The notes under the pieces are model-generated. The model was not told the DNA's origin. It saw only the letters and a list, made by a program, of their open reading frames with translations, and did no database searches. This document shows positions 26,364 to 36,066 of a stretch of DNA of 64,000 bases, one piece after another. The position numbers and the translations under genes are program-made. Origin of the DNA: CAZNXJ01 sp964577115 (lineage in GTDB: Bacteria > Planctomycetota > Planctomycetia > Pirellulales > Pirellulaceae); assembly GCA_964577115.1 (NCBI GenBank), contig CAZNXJ010000009.1, positions 137,574 through 201,573 on the forward strand, written 5' to 3'. Numbering within the stretch: position 1 is the first letter of the stretch; each line of letters begins with the position of its first letter.

Positions 26364-29300
26364 CTAATCCCGGCTCCAGCCGCTGAGAAGTTCGGCGAAG
26401 TAATCGTCTTCCAGTTCGCTGTCTTCTTCATTCAGCAACTGGGCAAGCGCCTCGTCGTGCTCGGACTTCTCGCTCGACGGCACGTCGTAGCTCGGCAGGC
26501 CGGTTGATGCCGCAGTGCTGCCGGCCGACGTGGCCGACGGAGGCAGCACGTCGATGCGGCTTGGCGCGAGCGGCGATTCGACGCTCGGCACCCCCAGCGG
26601 CTCGGAAACACTCGTGCTCTCGGCGACCGCCTCACCTTCGCCATTGCTGCCGCCGCGTACGAGGTAGTTGATGATCGACACGAGGTCGGCCGACGAAATG
26701 CGACCGTCGTTGTTCGTATCATAGAAGTACGTGGTAGCCGGCGCTTCGCCTTCCGCTTCGCCGCGGATCAGGCGGCTTACCACGAGCAGCACGTCGTACG
26801 TGTTCACGCGGCCGTCCGCGTTGACGTCGTGAGCCGACTCGTAGTTATGCAGCGGGTTTTCACCTTCCGGCATGGCGCTGGCGGACGGCGCGTCGCGCGT
26901 GATGAGCAGCGTGTTGGCCAGGTACGTGATCTGGTCGATCGGCACCTTCGAGGCGGGTACGTAGAGCGTTGTGTCGTGGTCGCCGACACCCGCACCCGGA
27001 TCAATGTCTTCGGCCGGGTCGGGCACGAAGGTCGTCAGAACCTGGTCGTCCTCCGAACCGGGTTGGTCGGGGCCGAGGTCGTTCGCTCGGAACAGCGCCG
27101 TGAACAGCACGCGCTGGCCCGGCAGGTCGGCGAACGGAAGATCGACGTCGCGGAACGCGCCGGCTTCGTCAATCGTTCCCGGGATGCTCGTGTCGAACTC
27201 GGGATCTTGCGTGTAATCCCCGTCAAAGATCGGCTCGCCGATCAGCGTCACATGCTGGAAGTTGTAGAGCAGGTCCAGGTACGCGGCGAACACGCCGAGA
27301 TCGGTCGGGGCCACGTCGTCGCCCGGCACATCGTTCTTGTTCCGCACGTCCTCGACTCGCACCACCGCCAGGAATTCCTGGCCGGCCTGCACCTGGTCAA
27401 TGACTTGCGAACCGTCCGGCGTGCGGAATTCGACGGTGTACTGCACCTTGTCGTCCGCGAAGGCATCGCCGACAAAGACCGTCACCGTCGCGGTGCTCGA
27501 GTTGCCCTGATCGTCGGTAATGCGATAGACGAACTGGTCGGTGCCGACGAAGCCCGGCGCCGCCTGGTAACGGATCCGATCCTGCTCGGCGGTCGCGCCC
27601 ACCAGGATGATCGCCGTGCCGTTCGCCGGAGTCACGGGGATGGCGGTGATCCGCGTCGTCGAGGGATTGGGGCGAATGTCGTTCGCCATCACGTCGATAT
27701 CGACGAAGAAGTCCGACGAGGGCGTATTGGAGCTGGCAAAGGCCTGATCGTCATTGGCGACCGGGCGCGTGAACGTGGGCGGAACCGTGATGGTCACGGT
27801 GGCCGTGTCCGTCTGCCCGGAATCGTCCGTGACGGTGTAAGTGAATGAGTCCGTTCCGGAGAAGCCGGTCGGGGTCGTGTAGAAGATTTGGCCGTCTTGA
27901 ATGACCGCCGTGCCGCCTTGGGCCGTCGGCGACTGGACGCTGAGTATGCGCAGTCCGCCCGACGAGCTGGCGAAGTCGTTGACCAGAACGTCGAGCAGCC
28001 GGGCGTCGCCCTGCGGGACGATGAAGTCGTCGTCGATCGCCTGCGGAGAGTTGCCGAACATCGTGACCTGGTAGTCCTCGACTTCACCCGCCATCGACGG
28101 GCCTTTCGGGCCCAGGCCCAGCTCCCAGCCGTAACGGAACCGCATGGTCGTGACGCCTGTGGCGGCGCCGGCCGGGACCGGGAATGACAGGTTGTGCGTG
28201 CCCTCGCCAAGCCGCAGGTCGCTGATGACCTTCTCACCGGGATCGTTGAAGTCGCCGTCCTGGTTCAGGTCGATCCATGCCTGGAGGTAACCGCGCGCCT
28301 GACCTGAGGTGCGGACGTTGACCGCGATGTTCGCTTGGGCGCCGGAGATCAACACCGGCGAGTCGCCCAGAGTCTGGCTGAAGGTGACGCCGTCGTTGAC
28401 GTCGTCCGCACGAGCATCCACTTCCCCGCCGACGGTTGGGCCGAGCTGGAAGCCGTTGAGCACCCCGTGGCGAGCGCCGTTGTTAGCAAGAAGCGTTTGC
28501 CGGTCGACGGGGCCCGTGTTGCCAAAATCGTAGAGGTTGCCGCCGGTGATGCCAAATTCAAGCGGCGGAGGACCATCGCCGCTCGCCGTGATCGTAATCT
28601 CCTCGGCCGCGCCTCCCTCCGGCTGCGTCTGCTGCCAGCTCGGCGGCGCCACGACGCGCACATCGTACGTGCCCGGCGGGATCGGTGGCAGCGTGAACGT
28701 GCCGTCCGCATTCGTTCGCGCGCCCGGTTCCAGCAGGTCCATCCGCCCGTCCCGGTCGAGATCGACATAGACCAGGATGTCGCCCACGCCGATGTCGTTC
28801 GGCAGGTTGCGCTCCCCGTTGCCGTTGACGTCGTGGTACACGACCCCGCTCACGGAAACCAGCGGTCCCGGCGGAGGCGGCGGAGGAGGCAGCGGTTCGG
28901 GGAAGGCAAAGGCGGCGATCTGCGTGCCCCAGTTGCCATTCAGAGCGAACTCGCCGGTAAACCAGAACGTGCGGTCGTCCGTGGGATCGACGAGCATCGC
29001 GGCGTAGTCGCCCCAGCGGCCGCTCATCTCAAAGCCTTGCCCGTTGGCGAGCGTCACCTGCTGCGTCGTCATGAGGTTCGGCGGATCGGTCGCTCGGCGG
29101 CCGACGTAACGCAAGGTCGGCGAAATGCCGCTGCTACTGACGTTGTAGCCGAGCGCGATGTTGCCTTCGCCGTCCATCGCGATCGAACCCATAAAGTATT
29201 CATTGAAGTCCGGCGAAAATTCGCCGAACTGATGCAGCTGCCACTGCGACGAACCCTGGTTCTTACGCAGCTCGAACCAGCGGAGCCCCGCGATCTCGTC

Positions 29301-30377
29301 GCCAGAGGGCGTCGTGAATTCGATCACCGTGAAGGTGCCGACGAGCGTCTCGTGGGTGCCGAAGTTGCGGTACTGAAGTCGGTGGACGATGCCAGCCAGC
29401 GACGACGGGCTGAGCAGCTCGATGTCCGTACCCGGCTGCGTGATGAGAATCGGCGGGCCGATATCGAAGTCGGGCACTTGGATGACTTGGACGCGGCTGA
29501 AGGAGCTCTGCGCCGGATCATCAAAGTTGGCGTGCAGCTCATAGACTTCCAGGAAGTCGAAGAAGACGTTGGAGGCGTCCGGATTCGTGTACTCGTCGTC
29601 GATCCGCCGCATGAAATAGGCCGGTGAATTCGCCGGGGCGGCCGGCCCGTCGATGTCCGCGGGCGTCACGAACTGGAAGCCGGCTCCTCCAGGACCGTCC
29701 GGCGGAGCGACAAAGCGCTGAGCGGGCCGGGCGGGCAGGCCCTGGAGCATGTTCTCGCGATCCAGCGCATAAACGGCCGGCGTCGGGTTCACGCCCTGTT
29801 CGTTCGTCGAAATTACCCAGCCGCCGCCCGGCGTGACCGCGAACTTCGGATAGTCCGGGAATTCCTGCGTCGGAATGTCATAGACGTGCCAGCGGTTATC
29901 CGTCGGATCGCTCGTCGCCGAAACGAAGACGCAAAGATGCTGGTCCTCCGGGACATCGTTCGTAAACTGCCCCAGGATCCACCGCTCGGCAAAATGGTCA
30001 TATGCCACCATCGGGTCGCCGGCCCCCGCGACGCACGGACCGGAGGTGGCCAACGAGCTCATGCTGAACGGACCGAGCGCGACGCTGCCGTCCGACTTGT
30101 TGTAGATCACCACGCTCGAGCCGCCCATGGCGTGGTTGACCGCCTGCACGAAGTACTCGTCGTCGACGTCCCCGATCGTGTCCGGGGGAGCGATCGGGTT
30201 ATCGCTGAGAAATCCGCCGGTCTGCCCGGGGAAGTTGATGATCGGCGTCGTAAAAGCTAGCAGCCGACGGTCTTCGAGCGCCTCGAGACCACCGCCCAAC
30301 CGGTAGAGGGGCTTCCGATGAACTTCGGGGGCTCGTCGAGCCCGCTTGCGCCAAAGCTTGGTGAAGTGCGACTTCAC
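26364..30377 (-). CDS. Giant exported protein with SdrD_B, GEVED, Ig-like, cohesin-like and dockerin domains
   Basis: 1337 residues with the export motif LEALEDRRLLAF (about 32-43) after a basic leader. The first 480 residues look like a beta-propeller or sandwich region with no catalytic motif I can name. An SdrD_B-like domain starts at about 500 (GVVYHDVNGNGERN), and a GEVED domain lies at about 625-765, closing with GEVEDYQV. Two Ig/cadherin-like repeats follow (AQGGTAVIQDGQIFYTTPTG and the next). A cohesin-like domain lies at about 980-1160 (GVFAAYLDLLYNFQHVT). A C-terminal dockerin pair lies at about 1175-1245 (DVNADGRVNTYDV and DTNNDGRISSADL). A GEGEAVAES linker and an acidic tail containing HDEALAQLL end the protein. 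It is probably a surface structural protein; carrying both cohesin-like and dockerin parts is notable. Confidence 0.85.
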   Translation of the reverse strand: MKSHFTKLWRKRARRAPEVHRKPLYRLGGGLEALEDRRLLAFTTPIINFPGQTGGFLSDNPIAPPDTIGDVDDEYFVQAVNHAMGGSSVVIYNKSDGSVALGPFSMSSLATSGPCVAGAGDPMVAYDHFAERWILGQFTNDVPEDQHLCVFVSATSDPTDNRWHVYDIPTQEFPDYPKFAVTPGGGWVISTNEQGVNPTPAVYALDRENMLQGLPARPAQRFVAPPDGPGGAGFQFVTPADIDGPAAPANSPAYFMRRIDDEYTNPDASNVFFDFLEVYELHANFDDPAQSSFSRVQVIQVPDFDIGPPILITQPGTDIELLSPSSLAGIVHRLQYRNFGTHETLVGTFTVIEFTTPSGDEIAGLRWFELRKNQGSSQWQLHQFGEFSPDFNEYFMGSIAMDGEGNIALGYNVSSSGISPTLRYVGRRATDPPNLMTTQQVTLANGQGFEMSGRWGDYAAMLVDPTDDRTFWFTGEFALNGNWGTQIAAFAFPEPLPPPPPPPGPLVSVSGVVYHDVNGNGERNLPNDIGVGDILVYVDLDRDGRMDLLEPGARTNADGTFTLPPIPPGTYDVRVVAPPSWQQTQPEGGAAEEITITASGDGPPPLEFGITGGNLYDFGNTGPVDRQTLLANNGARHGVLNGFQLGPTVGGEVDARADDVNDGVTFSQTLGDSPVLISGAQANIAVNVRTSGQARGYLQAWIDLNQDGDFNDPGEKVISDLRLGEGTHNLSFPVPAGAATGVTTMRFRYGWELGLGPKGPSMAGEVEDYQVTMFGNSPQAIDDDFIVPQGDARLLDVLVNDFASSSGGLRILSVQSPTAQGGTAVIQDGQIFYTTPTGFSGTDSFTYTVTDDSGQTDTATVTITVPPTFTRPVANDDQAFASSNTPSSDFFVDIDVMANDIRPNPSTTRITAIPVTPANGTAIILVGATAEQDRIRYQAAPGFVGTDQFVYRITDDQGNSSTATVTVFVGDAFADDKVQYTVEFRTPDGSQVIDQVQAGQEFLAVVRVEDVRNKNDVPGDDVAPTDLGVFAAYLDLLYNFQHVTLIGEPIFDGDYTQDPEFDTSIPGTIDEAGAFRDVDLPFADLPGQRVLFTALFRANDLGPDQPGSEDDQVLTTFVPDPAEDIDPGAGVGDHDTTLYVPASKVPIDQITYLANTLLITRDAPSASAMPEGENPLHNYESAHDVNADGRVNTYDVLLVVSRLIRGEAEGEAPATTYFYDTNNDGRISSADLVSIINYLVRGGSNGEGEAVAESTSVSEPLGVPSVESPLAPSRIDVLPPSATSAGSTAASTGLPSYDVPSSEKSEHDEALAQLLNEEDSELEDDYFAELLSGWSRD

Positions 30378-30836
30378 AGAGGTACCCTTTGGGTCAATAT
30401 GTCCGGGGATGCCAGCCGCCCGTAAGAACGAGCTTCGATGGGGGGCCCAATACGTCCGGGGTAAGCCGAGTCGGCGAATGCCGGGGAGTGCGTTCGGCCC
30501 ATTTATACGGGTTCCCGGGCCGACCGCAGCTTCAGTCTAATTGCCGTTGCAACAAATTCCACGCTTTTTTCGATTTTATCTGGTTTTCCTATGTGCCCCA
30601 GATTGTTGTGGCGCACACCGAGAGCCGCTCGCGGCCGAATGTCCGCCAGCGCGGGGGGTAAGATGGGGACTGCATGCGGGCCGAGCTCGGTTGTCAGGTC
30701 CCCCTGACAACGCGGCGCGGATTTCCGCTGGACGGTCGAAGAGCGACCGGAAGTCTGACGCTTCTTGAGCCTGCAAAGTTCCGCCGACCGGATTTCTTCT
30801 CCGGTTGGGCGCAAGCGGGCGGCCAAGAAACGCCGC
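30378..30836. other. Intergenic region without a gene
   Basis: About 460 bp upstream of the - strand giant gene and downstream of the - strand barrel gene. The promoter for the giant gene must lie here; an AT-rich stretch is at 30540-30610. No RNA or protein gene was recognised. Confidence 0.4.
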
Positions 30837-30864
30837 GAGCGGCGGTCGAAGGCGACCGCCGCTC
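30837..30864 (-). terminator. Strong hairpin after the second barrel gene
   Basis: An 11-bp stem, GAGCGGCGGTC / GACCGCCGCTC with a 6-nt loop, lies 45 nt beyond the stop codon of the gene ending at 30910. On the - strand it is followed after a few bases by GTTTCTT, a weak U-tract. Confidence 0.6.
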
Positions 30865-30909
30865 GGGTTGCTGTCCGCGGGACGTTTGCCGCTTTCGCGG
30901 TTTTTCGCT

Positions 30910-32505
30910 TTACCACATGAGTTCGAGACCAGCCGTCAAACCGTGGTAAAGTGCCTCGCCATTGGCGTTGATCATGGCCGTCCGGGCTCCCGGTCCGGCA
31001 ATCGCGGGCGGCTGGAAGTTCACATTGTCCGGGGCAAGGGCCACACCGTCCACGTACAGCACTTGGTAACCGCCGCGAAGCGACAGGTGCTGGTTGACTC
31101 GCCACACCCCGATAACATTCGCCTCACCGACGAACGCCGCCTCGGTCGTATCAAGCTGTTCGACGAATGTCCCGCCTGACGACGCGGTGGTGATGAACGT
31201 GGTCTGTTCTGCTCGGTTACCGTAGATACCGCCACGTCCGTCCACTCCGATCAGCAGCCCGGGGAACACGGTGGCCCACAGGTCACCACCGAGCTGGAAG
31301 CCGGTCATGCTGTTGTCGGTTGCGACCAGGAAGTCGGTACCCCCGGTGAAGGGAGCAATCGGTCCGGGCTGGTCATAGTTCACCACGATGAAGTTCTGGA
31401 TTTCTTCTTCGAGCCGGAAGTAGCGAGCACCGGCGAGCCACGAGCCTTGAACGCGGCTATTCGGGAACATCCAGCGGCGGCGGAAACTGAGTTCGTAGCT
31501 GTTGATTTCGGACGAGTATCCGAGGCTCGCAAACTCGGCCGCGTCGCTATCCTGGAACCCACCCGGGCTGACGCCGGGGACGGGTGGCGGATTGGTGCCG
31601 AAGTCGCTGAAGGCCGAGTACAGTTCGTCGAATTCGCTGCTGACGGCCGCCGACGACGCCCAGTGGAACGTTCCGAGATAGGTGAACTCGATATTGCCCG
31701 ACGGTCCGATCTGAAAGGCCGCCGTGGCTCGGAAGCCCGGCTCTTCGTCAAAATCAAGGTCGTCGGTGCTCAGCACGACGTTCGGCGGCCCGAAGCCTCG
31801 CGGACCGTCCGACATGAAGTCCACGCGGCTAGCGGCGGTTTCGTCGCGAGTGATATAGACGAAGTCGGCGCTGACGTCGAACCAGCGCGGCGAGGCCCAG
31901 CCACCCGCCGGGTACGGCAGCAGGCGCCGCAGGAAATCAAAGCCGCGTTCTTCCCCGTACCCGGGACCGTAGCCGGCCGCCGAGCAGGTGGGGCAGCCGG
32001 CACCGCCCATCCCGCCGCACGTCGGGCAACCCATTCCTCCTGGGTAGCCCATCATGGGCGATTCGTAGCTGGCGGGCATGACGCCTTGCGGCGGCATGCC
32101 GGGGCCCATCATGCCAGGGCCGGCCATTGCCGGTCCTACCATGCCGGGCATCATTCCCGGAGGCATACCGGGAGCCATTCCCGGGGCCATGCCTGGCGGC
32201 ATGCCGGGTCCGCCCATCATGCCTGGAGGAGGCGAACCGGCATAACTGGCGGGCACCGTGGGCCCCTGCCCTCCGGCATTCGGTTGGCCGACGAGGCCCA
32301 GCATGCTCGGCACGCCGAGCGGCACTTGGGAGGCATCGCCCGCACGGCCTGGTGCGGCACTTGGTTGGGACTGGTCGCCGACCGAAAGCGTTCCGCCACC
32401 GGCGGGCCCCGAATCGCCAATTGCCCACTGGGCTCGCGCCTTGGAAGGACCTCCGGCCAGTGTGGCGAGCAACACGGGCAAGATATACGCCCAGTACGTC
32501 TTCAT
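30910..32505 (-). CDS. BBP7-like outer-membrane beta-barrel protein with Met-rich and CPTC segments
   Basis: 531 residues with a signal peptide ending near SKARAQ (about 25). Residues 92-153 are a Pro-Gly-Met low-complexity stretch built on PGM units. Two CPTC motifs follow (C160/C163 and C171/C174). From about 188 (FLRRLLPYPAGGWASPRWFD) the sequence shows barrel-like alternating strands, ending GEALYHGLTAGLELMW with an aromatic last residue. The overall plan (signal, low-complexity linker, Cys cluster, barrel) is the same as in the gene at 15419-16834, so both probably belong to the planctomycete BBP7-type porins, although this one is more divergent. It is likely in the outer membrane. Metal binding by the Met/Cys segment is speculation. 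Confidence 0.7.
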   Translation of the reverse strand: MKTYWAYILPVLLATLAGGPSKARAQWAIGDSGPAGGGTLSVGDQSQPSAAPGRAGDASQVPLGVPSMLGLVGQPNAGGQGPTVPASYAGSPPPGMMGGPGMPPGMAPGMAPGMPPGMMPGMVGPAMAGPGMMGPGMPPQGVMPASYESPMMGYPGGMGCPTCGGMGGAGCPTCSAAGYGPGYGEERGFDFLRRLLPYPAGGWASPRWFDVSADFVYITRDETAASRVDFMSDGPRGFGPPNVVLSTDDLDFDEEPGFRATAAFQIGPSGNIEFTYLGTFHWASSAAVSSEFDELYSAFSDFGTNPPPVPGVSPGGFQDSDAAEFASLGYSSEINSYELSFRRRWMFPNSRVQGSWLAGARYFRLEEEIQNFIVVNYDQPGPIAPFTGGTDFLVATDNSMTGFQLGGDLWATVFPGLLIGVDGRGGIYGNRAEQTTFITTASSGGTFVEQLDTTEAAFVGEANVIGVWRVNQHLSLRGGYQVLYVDGVALAPDNVNFQPPAIAGPGARTAMINANGEALYHGLTAGLELMW

Positions 32506-33075
32506 CAGTTAGTCTCCGCGGCGCAAAAGGACCTCGTCATGGCGCGGCACCCCGGCCGCTTTGCCGCTCGCAATGCGCCTGACAATCGCAATCGCGCGAC
32601 AGCCTATTTGGACAGCCTCAGCTTGCCTGAGGCACGCAGCCAAAGTGGGGATCGTTGCACGACAAATCTATCGGTACGCTACAAGGCGCAGAACCAATAC
32701 TTTCCGTACACCTGGAACAGACAACTTAATCGGCAAGAACAGCCAGAAAGTACGGTTTTTCCCAAAAAAGGGGTTGAACGATTTTTGACCGGTTGTTCCC
32801 GGGGGTGCGACCGAGGACGAGCAGGCTTATCGCGGCGCGGCTACCCTGTCCGCCTTACGTATCTTCCCCGCTCGTCGCACCACTGCCGGGCTGCTGGCGG
32901 CAGACCTGTTCCTTTCCGTTCGCCGCGCAGTCACAATCGACAAAGGAGCTCCTTTCACCCCCGGGGCCGCTGGATTGGGCGGTCCGCGCCGCGTCATGCC
33001 CCGGCATGCCGGCCCCTGTCGACTAATCCTTGCAACCTGGAACTCGGCGGCCCGCCTCGGGCTGCCCGCATCCTG
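32506..33075. other. Divergent intergenic region
   Basis: 570 bp between the barrel gene (-) and the pseudokinase gene (+). It has an AT-rich part at 32640-32800 containing GTACGG/CCGTAC inverted hexamers, where promoters are most likely. No gene was recognised. Confidence 0.4.
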
Positions 33076-35799
33076 ATGGCCAAGACATCCGCGCCCGCCA
33101 CGGTGGCTGACCTGCTGGATCTCGTGCTCAAGAGCGGCCTGGTGCCGGACGCCGAGCGGCCGGCGGTGGAAGCGGCCGCGCGCCGCCACAGCGATCCCGC
33201 CGAGTTTGCTCGGCAGTTGGTTCAAGACCATGTCTTGTCATCCTGGCAAGCGGCTCAGTTGTTGAGCGGCCAGTTTGTGCTGCGGTTGAGCCATTTCGAG
33301 CTGCTGAACGAAGCGGGTGCCTGGGAGTTTGGCCGCGCGTTCGTCGCTCGAGATGTGCGGACCGGCGAGCAGGTGACGTTCAAGCTGCTGGCGAACCGGT
33401 TGCTCGCCAGCGAAGGCGTCTGGCAGCGATGCCAGAACGAGATTCGCACCAGTTCGGCGCTGCGCGCCGCCGGTCTCATCCCTTTCAAAGAAATCGGCCG
33501 ATCCGCTCAGCGCAGTTTCCTAATCGCGCCGCTCGACCAGGATCTCGATGCGCGCCAGGCTGCGGCGCAATTTGGCGCCCCGTCGGCCGAACGAGTCGCG
33601 CGGTTGGTCGAGCAGGCCGCCGAGGCGCTCGCCGCGTTGCATGCCGCGGGCTTGGCCCACGGCTGTTTGCGACCGCAGCGATTGGTCTTCGCTTCCGACG
33701 GATCGGTCCGGCTGCGCGACGTGGGGCTCGCGGCGCTCGCCGAGTCCGCTCGGCAGCATGGTGAAATGGCTACCGCGGATGTTCCCGAACAATTTACGGC
33801 GCCGCCGCAGCTGCCGCCGCCCCGTGCCGACCTTTACTCGCTCGGCCGTATTGGCCTGTTCTTGCTCGACACCCCCGCTCCATCGACCGCCGCCGCATCG
33901 CCGCCGCCATGGTGGAACGAAGGAATCCGCGGCGAGACGGCTACCCAAGCGCTGCGCGACGAGCTCGCGCGATTCGCTGCCCTCGAGTCGCCCGCTGCGC
34001 CGGCGGATGCGCAAGAGGCGGCCGAACGCATGCGCGCCTGGCGACTTGGTCACGCCGCGGGGCAAATTCAAGAAGCTCTGCCGGTCACCGCCGGAGCCGC
34101 TCCCGCCGAACCCGTTGCCGCGGCCGCTCAAGCAGCGGCTGGCGTAGAGCCGGGAGCCATCGTCATCGATACGCGCCTCCGGCGCCCTCGTCCCGAGGGA
34201 ACCACGACGCCCGTGGCGACTCGGCCACGCCAGGTCCTGTTGCTCGTCGTCGCCGCAGCGTCGTTTTTCGCCAGCGCACTGCTGATCGGCGGCTATTTCG
34301 CCTGGCAGTATTGGCCTCGATCGGCCGAGCCACGCAGGGTGGCGAATGCTCCCGAGCCCGCTCGACGACCGGACGCAGGCGACGCGGCGGCGGGGGCCGA
34401 AACATCTGCGGCGGCAGGCGCTGCCGGTGATCTCGGCTCAGGCGACGACGTCCTGTTCCCGACCGCCGACGCGTTCGAGATGGCGCCGCCATCGGCGAAC
34501 AGCGGCGAGCCGTCCGCGAGGGGCCCGGCGCCCGATGACCTGGCGAAGGCGGGTGACCCGATGCCCCGTGCCGCGCCCGCGGCGGCGATGCCCATGAACG
34601 ACATGGAACCCGCTCAGCCGGCTCCCGGCGACTCCCGCCCGGAAACAGATACAGCCGAGAAGCCGGCGGAGATTGCCAGTGCACCGGCACCGAAAACACC
34701 GGCGCCATCGCCTGAACCGATGCCCGAGCCGCCCGCACCGGCACCCGTTCCAGCGCCGACTGTCTCTCTTGCTAGCCTGCCAGCAGCCGTGTCGCTCCCA
34801 CCCATCGCCGACGCGAACACTGCTCCAACCGTCTTCTGCTCGCTTCCCGTCGAGCCGCCATTGATCGTCACGCTGTCGCTGCAAGGTGGCGACCGCGTGC
34901 TTCGCGACGCGAGCCTAACGGTGGAGAATGCCGAAGGAGGCACGGCCGAGCGGAAATGGGACGTGCTGCTTGTCGAGTCCTCCGCCCGAACGCCTGTGGC
35001 GCGGCTGGAACTGGATGGCGAGGAGCTGACGTTCCGCTGGCTAGGCGGAGCGGCTGAAAAACCTGTGGCCGGTCAGTTGGCCAATTGTGCTTTGCGCGTC
35101 GCTGTAGGTACCGAGCAGCGCGACATCAGCCTGCGTGAACCGCAGATCATCGACCCGCTGGCGATCGACGTGGTGCGGGGCAGCGCCAACGAAAAGTGGG
35201 ACATCGCGAATCCACCGAACGCGGCCGATTGCCGGCTCGAGATCACTGGCCTCTCCGACCAACCCTTGATGGTGATCCGTCACCCGAACGATTCGATTCC
35301 CGCCAGTGGCGGACAATGGCTGCTGCTCGGCGAGTCAGCGCAGAATGTGACCATGGCCGTTTACGTCGAAAGCGAGTTTCGGCGGCAGTTTGAATTGACG
35401 CTGACGCCAACGTTGCCACCTGATGAGAAGTTGCTTGAGCCCAACGTTCCTCCGCGAGTCATCAAACAATTTGTTGGGCAGCGCGATAATCGGGTGACGC
35501 GCGCGAATGTTGAACGCTGGACGCGTGCGACAGCCGTTCAGGTAGCCGAGGCCACGCAACGCGTCGAACTGCTGACTCGGCAGTCGCAGGCCATCCAAGG
35601 AAATGTTCCCCAGAAGCAAGAGATCGAGCGCAATCTGAATCTCGCCAACCTCGATCTCGAACGTGCCAAGGCGCGTGCCGAACAAGTAGCGCGGATCCGC
35701 GAGATCTGGGATCCGGAAAAACCCGCGCCGAAGCTTCAATTCCGCCTGATCTTTGAATCGGGAAACGGACGGGTCGAGCTGCTGCGAGCCGGACAGTAG
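33076..35799 (+). CDS. Transmembrane serine/threonine kinase-like protein, probably a pseudokinase
   Basis: 907 residues from the ATG at 33076. The same frame is open upstream, but that part is antisense to the barrel gene. The N-terminal 40-60 residues (LVPDAERPAVEAAA...VLSSWQAAQLL) match the leader often found before planctomycete STPK domains. The kinase-like fold spans about 70-330. The candidate VAIK lysine is K103 (VTFK). The catalytic loop reads HGCLRPQR at 195-202 instead of HGDLKPQN, so Asp, Lys and Asn are all replaced, and DFG is DVG (215-217). One transmembrane helix lies at about 385-410. The outer part is Pro/Ala/Glu-rich, then holds beta-rich and coiled-coil segments up to the end. 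It is likely a signalling scaffold or adaptor rather than an active kinase. Confidence 0.75.
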   Translation: MAKTSAPATVADLLDLVLKSGLVPDAERPAVEAAARRHSDPAEFARQLVQDHVLSSWQAAQLLSGQFVLRLSHFELLNEAGAWEFGRAFVARDVRTGEQVTFKLLANRLLASEGVWQRCQNEIRTSSALRAAGLIPFKEIGRSAQRSFLIAPLDQDLDARQAAAQFGAPSAERVARLVEQAAEALAALHAAGLAHGCLRPQRLVFASDGSVRLRDVGLAALAESARQHGEMATADVPEQFTAPPQLPPPRADLYSLGRIGLFLLDTPAPSTAAASPPPWWNEGIRGETATQALRDELARFAALESPAAPADAQEAAERMRAWRLGHAAGQIQEALPVTAGAAPAEPVAAAAQAAAGVEPGAIVIDTRLRRPRPEGTTTPVATRPRQVLLLVVAAASFFASALLIGGYFAWQYWPRSAEPRRVANAPEPARRPDAGDAAAGAETSAAAGAAGDLGSGDDVLFPTADAFEMAPPSANSGEPSARGPAPDDLAKAGDPMPRAAPAAAMPMNDMEPAQPAPGDSRPETDTAEKPAEIASAPAPKTPAPSPEPMPEPPAPAPVPAPTVSLASLPAAVSLPPIADANTAPTVFCSLPVEPPLIVTLSLQGGDRVLRDASLTVENAEGGTAERKWDVLLVESSARTPVARLELDGEELTFRWLGGAAEKPVAGQLANCALRVAVGTEQRDISLREPQIIDPLAIDVVRGSANEKWDIANPPNAADCRLEITGLSDQPLMVIRHPNDSIPASGGQWLLLGESAQNVTMAVYVESEFRRQFELTLTPTLPPDEKLLEPNVPPRVIKQFVGQRDNRVTRANVERWTRATAVQVAEATQRVELLTRQSQAIQGNVPQKQEIERNLNLANLDLERAKARAEQVARIREIWDPEKPAPKLQFRLIFESGNGRVELLRAGQ

Positions 35800-36066
35800 C
35801 CGGTGGTCGATTGGAGGGGGCAGGATCCAGCGATCACGGGGCGGCATCCGGTTCAGCAGTCGAAGGCAGGGATCGGGGATTGGACGTTTTCGATGTGTAC
35901 CCTGACTTACTCGGATGACAAGTCCCTGAACACTGCACCCTTATTCCCGAACCCTGTTCCCTCGTGGCTTCAATACGGCTCGCCAAATTCTCGGATGCTT
36001 CGTTGACACGAGCAGCGAGCGCTGCCATAAGGCTTGCGTCAGCCACGAACGGAAAGCGAGGCGCAA

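Noticed and set aside
28335..29627. 430-residue open frame on the + strand
   Set aside because: It lies fully antisense to the giant dockerin gene, is Arg/Val-rich without any domain, and follows from the high GC content of third codon positions.
31447..33075. 543-residue in-frame extension upstream of the pseudokinase
   Set aside because: It is antisense to the barrel gene and reads as His/Arg/Ala-rich chance sequence; kinase-family similarity begins at the ATG at 33076.
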